Assembly (NCBI GenBank): GCA_900557655.1
Contig: USTX01000033.1
Span: forward strand, 1-7,073
Source: an uncultured Eubacteriales bacterium
Lineage (GTDB): Bacteria; Bacillota; Clostridia; Christensenellales; UBA1242
DNA: 7,073 nt
Reading direction: 5' to 3'
In this document: piece after piece, positions 5,442 through 7,073 of the stretch
Layout of the letters: every line of letters begins with the position of its first letter
Position numbering within the stretch: position 1 is the first letter of the stretch
Position numbers and translations under genes: made by a program
Notes under the pieces: generated by a model
The model's database searches: none
What the model was told of the DNA's origin: nothing
The model's input: only the letters and a program-made list of their open reading frames with translations

Positions 5442-5549
5442 TTATTCAAGATTAAGATTGTCCGCCAAAAATGCGGGGCTATCAATAAGCTCGCTTGGCA
5501 TAATATTAAGCTCGTCGGCAAGCATAATAGTCGTTTTAAGCAATATCAC
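5442..5549 (-). CDS. Small protein (35 aa), translationally coupled to the gene before it
   Basis: GTG at 5549-5547 overlaps the TGA stop (5548-5546) of the upstream gene as GTGA, and AAGGAG lies seven bases ahead of it, inside the end of that gene. The product begins MILLKTTIMLADELNIMPSE and ends NLNLE. It has alternating Leu/Ile and acidic residues, most likely two short amphipathic helices. The overlap and ribosome binding site are what support it. It may be complete or the start of a longer gene cut off where AT-rich sequence begins (about 5441). Function unknown. Confidence 0.5.
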   Translation of the reverse strand: MILLKTTIMLADELNIMPSELIDSPAFLADNLNLE

Positions 5550-5884
5550 CTTAGCGCTCCTTGCGAAATATTCCGCTTACGCTTGTTTTTCGGTTGAGTG
5601 GTGGGGGTGTTGGTGTAGGTTGGGGCGGGGTCGGCCTCGAAATAGGCGATGCGGGCGCGAAGGTCGTCAAAGTCACGCGCGGGGATTTGGGCGCCGCTGT
5701 AAGTGTAATAAACGTACCTATCGCCCTTAAAAAAATTATAGGCAACCAGCACGCCAGACGAACATACGATAGCGTTTACGTCATAGATTTTGTTACCCAT
5801 CTCATTAAGGTCGTCAAGGCATAGGTCGATAAGCGCGTCGCCGTTGTTTTTGATAAATTTGATGATGTGCGCAGGATTTCGCAT
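5546..5884 (-). CDS. Unknown protein, N-terminus lost at the segment junction
   Basis: I do not recognise this protein. The frame runs 112 codons from an ATG at 5884, but no ribosome binding site precedes it and its first 6-12 codons fall on DNA that belongs to mecA on the other strand, so the true N-terminus is missing. The reliable part begins near IKNNGDALIDLCLDD. A compact domain follows with GNKIYDVNAIVCSSGVLVAY, GDRYVYYTYSG and FDDLRARIAYFEADP, and then a Pro/Thr/Asn tail (APTYTNTPTTQP) and a basic end (KNKRKRN). The base composition is like asd (GCG/CGC-rich), unlike the AT-rich block, so it belongs to the core of the left segment. Its stop overlaps the start of the 35-aa ORF, which indicates an operon. 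Not secreted as far as can be seen. Confidence 0.65.
   Translation of the reverse strand: MRNPAHIIKFIKNNGDALIDLCLDDLNEMGNKIYDVNAIVCSSGVLVAYNFFKGDRYVYYTYSGAQIPARDFDDLRARIAYFEADPAPTYTNTPTTQPKNKRKRNISQGALR
5849..5870. other. Junction of two unrelated segments (probable contig chimera)
   Basis: Two genes on opposite strands are both cut here: the 112-aa gene loses its N-terminus and mecA loses roughly its first two thirds. The short A/T-rich string TTTGATAAATTTGATGATGT could have served as shared overlap. Codon and base usage change across it. Confidence 0.65.
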
Positions 5885-6121
5885 GTGCTTGACGGCTTTT
5901 ACAGCGGCAGAAATGACTTATACCGCGACGCTTCAAGCAATAAGTACTATCTTGTGGCCCACAAGAGTGAGCATACTCCGAAGGAATTCAACAAGGTGTG
6001 CAATATTATTTCAGAGTACGCATATCAGAAGAACTATGTGCCTGCCAATGAAGCATTTTTCAAGGAGCATGGTAATGTGATTATTGAAGAAGCTGCCATC
6101 CAGACGCTGGCAGCACTTTAA
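5867..6121 (+). CDS. mecA: Adapter protein MecA, C-terminal fragment
   Basis: MecA brings substrates to the ClpCP protease; its C-terminal domain binds ClpC and promotes hexamer assembly. The fragment reads RRISHVLDGFYSGRNDLYRD, then YYLVAHKSEHTPKEFNKVCN, IISEYAY, ANEAFFKEHGNVIIEEAAI and the typical end QTLAAL. This matches the C-terminal domain as I know it from Lachnospiraceae MecA. Only about 85 of an expected roughly 220-270 residues are present. The frame is open a little further (to 5825), and FDDV just before the GTG may still be native. The GTG at 5867 is not a real start: it has no ribosome binding site. The missing part is an effect of the junction, so this is a fragment rather than proof of a natural pseudogene. 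The gene converges on the DUF1858 gene. Confidence 0.85.
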   Translation: MRRISHVLDGFYSGRNDLYRDASSNKYYLVAHKSEHTPKEFNKVCNIISEYAYQKNYVPANEAFFKEHGNVIIEEAAIQTLAAL

Positions 6122-6140
6122 CAGAATATTGATTGCAAAT

Positions 6141-6172
6141 AAAAGACGGCCTGCATAAGCAAGCCGTCTTTT
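6141..6172. terminator. Bidirectional terminator between mecA and the DUF1858 gene
   Basis: AAAAGACGGC (6141-6150) pairs with GCCGTCTTTT (6163-6172); the inner TGC-ATAA-GCA extends the stem. The A tract on one side and T tract on the other allow termination in both directions. The mecA stop is 19 bases upstream and the DUF1858 stop 6 bases downstream. Confidence 0.9.
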
Positions 6173-6178
6173 CGTAAA

Positions 6179-6388
6179 TTAACCGAGGTCGTGATCGATG
6201 AATGTGTTGATTTCAACGACAAGATCATCCGGGTCAAGTCCGTGAACCATAGCAGCCTCTTCGATTGTCTCCATCTGTGATGATGGGCATCCGAGACAGT
6301 GCATGCCGATATTTAAAAGTAATGGTGCCACGTTCTGGTCAATCTGAAGAAGATCACCAATCATAGTGTCCTTAGTAACTCTAGCCAT
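6179..6388 (-). CDS. DUF1858-domain protein with CxxC (hybrid-cluster-protein-associated redox disulfide type)
   Basis: This is a 69-aa cytoplasmic protein. MARVTKDTMIGDLLQIDQNV is the usual family opening (V-T-x-D-x-x-I-x-x-l), and GMHCLGCPSSQMETIEEAAM carries Cys31 and Cys34 as a CxxC pair, followed by a helix and the end DPDDLVVEINTFI. Family knowledge: small anaerobe proteins with a redox-active disulfide, found alone or near hybrid cluster protein and other redox enzymes; the exact role is not established. The length is complete for a single-domain member. ATG 6388 has a perfect AGGAGG eight bases upstream and a sigma-A-type promoter. The gene is divergent from flagellin and convergent with mecA, so it is probably monocistronic. 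Confidence 0.93.
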   Translation of the reverse strand: MARVTKDTMIGDLLQIDQNVAPLLLNIGMHCLGCPSSQMETIEEAAMVHGLDPDDLVVEINTFIDHDLG

Positions 6389-6422
6389 TATTGTTTCCTC
6401 CTATTAGTCTTTTAATGTGCCT

Positions 6423-6451
6423 ATTATAATACGATTTGCATTTAATTGCAA
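6423..6451 (-). promoter_or_regulatory. Promoter of the DUF1858 gene
   Basis: On the minus strand TTGCAA (6451-6446), 17-base spacer, TATAAT (6428-6423). The start would be near 6416, giving a leader of about 28 bases that includes AGGAGG. Confidence 0.8.
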
Positions 6452-6460
6452 ATTATACTA

Positions 6461-6488
6461 TAAAGATTTTTTTTGAGTAGTTCGATAT
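6461..6488 (+). promoter_or_regulatory. Sigma-28 (FliA/SigD)-type flagellin promoter
   Basis: TAAA (6461-6464), 16-base spacer and TTCGATAT (6481-6488) closely match the TAAA-N15/16-GCCGATAT pattern of the flagellar late-gene sigma factor. Its position directly before a flagellin gene fits. The start would be near 6495. Confidence 0.8.
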
Positions 6489-6502
6489 ACTTATTAGACA
6501 AC

Positions 6503-6551
6503 GGAATGTTAATACTACAGCAAGGATGCCTGAGAAATTATCAGGAAAGGA
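6503..6551 (+). promoter_or_regulatory. Flagellin leader with GGA motifs, possible CsrA target
   Basis: GGA occurs at 6503, 6524, 6544 and 6549. The third overlaps the right arm of a small hairpin, CCTGA (6529-6533) with TCAGG (6541-6545), and the last is the Shine-Dalgarno AAAGGA six bases before the ATG. In Bacillus, CsrA represses flagellin (hag) translation through such leader sites and is countered by FliW. By analogy the same control is likely here; only the motifs are seen. Confidence 0.5.
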
Positions 6552-6557
6552 AAACAC

Positions 6558-7073
6558 ATGAAAATAAACAGGAATATGAGTGCTGTCAGGGCAAATAAGC
6601 AGCTCCTCGGTACAGAAAACAGATTATCAAAGTCTATGAAAAGGCTTTCAAGCGGCTACAAGATAAATTCAGCAGAGGACAATCCGGCAGGAATGGCTAT
6701 CTCCAACAAGATGAAGGCGCAGATAGAAGCGCTTGACCAGGCAAAATCAAATTCGTCAGATGCGCAGAATGTCATGAAAATAGCAGACGGAGCACTTGGT
6801 GAGGTAAGCAGCATGCTCCAGAGAATCAGGGAGCTTGCGGTTCAGGGCGCTTCAGATACATATTCTGAGAATGATAAAAAGGCTTTGCAGTCAGAGATAG
6901 ATGAGCTCACCAAGGAGGTGGACCGTATATCGGGCGATACGGAGTACAATACAAAGTCACTGCTCGATGGTTCGAGTGATACACGCGTCTATGTAAGGCA
7001 GAAGGATGCAAACGGCAATATGACTCAGGTGAACAGCTATATTACCAGAATCAATTTCTCAGACAATGTGGCA
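6558..7073 (+). CDS. Flagellin, N-terminal part (cut by window end)
   Basis: This is the flagellar filament subunit, exported by the flagellar type III apparatus and polymerised outside the cell. The 172 residues cover the D0/D1 N-terminal helices: MKINRNMSAVRANKQL, LSSGYKINSAEDNPAGMAIS (30-49) and DGALGEVSSMLQRIRELAVQ (77-96), all highly typical. LQRIRELAVQ (87-96) matches the conserved stretch that TLR5 recognises in many flagellins. The variable domain begins near residue 135, and the C-terminal D1/D0 is outside the window. ATG 6558 has AAAGGA six bases upstream. Expression should depend on the sigma-28-type promoter and the GGA-rich leader. The gene (fliC or hag in other genera) and the codon usage point to a motile Lachnospiraceae. 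The reading frame is intact to the edge. Confidence 0.97.
   Translation, partial: MKINRNMSAVRANKQLLGTENRLSKSMKRLSSGYKINSAEDNPAGMAISNKMKAQIEALDQAKSNSSDAQNVMKIADGALGEVSSMLQRIRELAVQGASDTYSENDKKALQSEIDELTKEVDRISGDTEYNTKSLLDGSSDTRVYVRQKDANGNMTQVNSYITRINFSDNVA

Noticed and set aside
5461..5467. Fourth copy of the tRNA-tail repeat (TCCGCCA)
   Set aside because: Only 7 bases match and they are codons of the 35-aa ORF, so chance is the better explanation.
5599..5630. G-rich stretch on the plus strand as a G-quadruplex
   Set aside because: Only three runs of three or more G, and it is explained as the complement of Pro/Thr codons in the tail of the minus-strand gene.
5458..5824. Plus-strand frames of 64-90 codons with Gly/Arg/Trp-rich products
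   Set aside because: They oppose the better supported minus-strand gene, lack ribosome binding sites and have improbable composition.

Overview
The window reads as two unrelated bacterial segments joined near positions 5849-5870. The left segment (1 to about 5850) looks like an uncultured clostridial-type Firmicute. It holds the 3' part of an aspartate-semialdehyde dehydrogenase gene (asd), a secreted or anchored protein with a long Asp/Asn/Gly-rich stretch, a repeat-rich intergenic region, a complete tRNA-Ser(GCT), and an AT-rich accessory block downstream of the tRNA. The right segment (about 5850-7073) looks like a motile Lachnospiraceae of the Roseburia/Agathobacter type. It holds the C-terminal end of the ClpC adaptor MecA, a DUF1858 redox-disulfide protein, and the start of a flagellin gene with its own sigma-28-type promoter. 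The taxonomic labels are inferences from protein resemblance and base usage, not database results.

Layout of the left segment: asd (1-800); a 138-base gap with an inverted repeat and a promoter placed so that the next mRNA would have almost no leader; the Asp/Asn-rich protein (939-1889); about seven degenerate 30-33 bp tandem repeats (1891-2120); a promoter-like site overlapping a 10-bp hairpin (2304-2340); tRNA-Ser (2415-2508) with its terminator (2518-2557). The accessory block follows. It has a two-TM protein with a DUF3592-like layout under a near-consensus promoter (2735-3350), a terminator, a degraded-looking stretch, a 78-aa orphan ORF, and a convergent 439-aa HEPN-type protein with a canonical RNxxxH motif (3885-5204). 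The HEPN gene has its own strong promoter and ribosome binding site. The last 8 bases of the tRNA gene (CTCCGCCA) recur at 3408 and 5322, and the copy at 3408 extends to 15 of 16 matching bases. This suggests one or two small gene cassettes inserted at the tRNA tail. After the block, a minus-strand pair (a 112-aa ORF and a 35-aa ORF overlapping by GTGA) is cut at the junction.

In the right segment, mecA and the DUF1858 gene converge on a shared bidirectional terminator. The DUF1858 gene and flagellin are transcribed divergently from a 169-base region that carries a sigma-A-type promoter on the minus strand, a sigma-28-type promoter on the plus strand, and a flagellin leader with several GGA motifs suggestive of CsrA control.

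The most interesting candidate biology is the HEPN gene in the tRNA-flanking AT-rich block, a plausible solitary defence (abortive-infection-like) gene. The most important caution is that the window is probably a chimeric contig, so gene neighbourhood should not be read across about position 5850.
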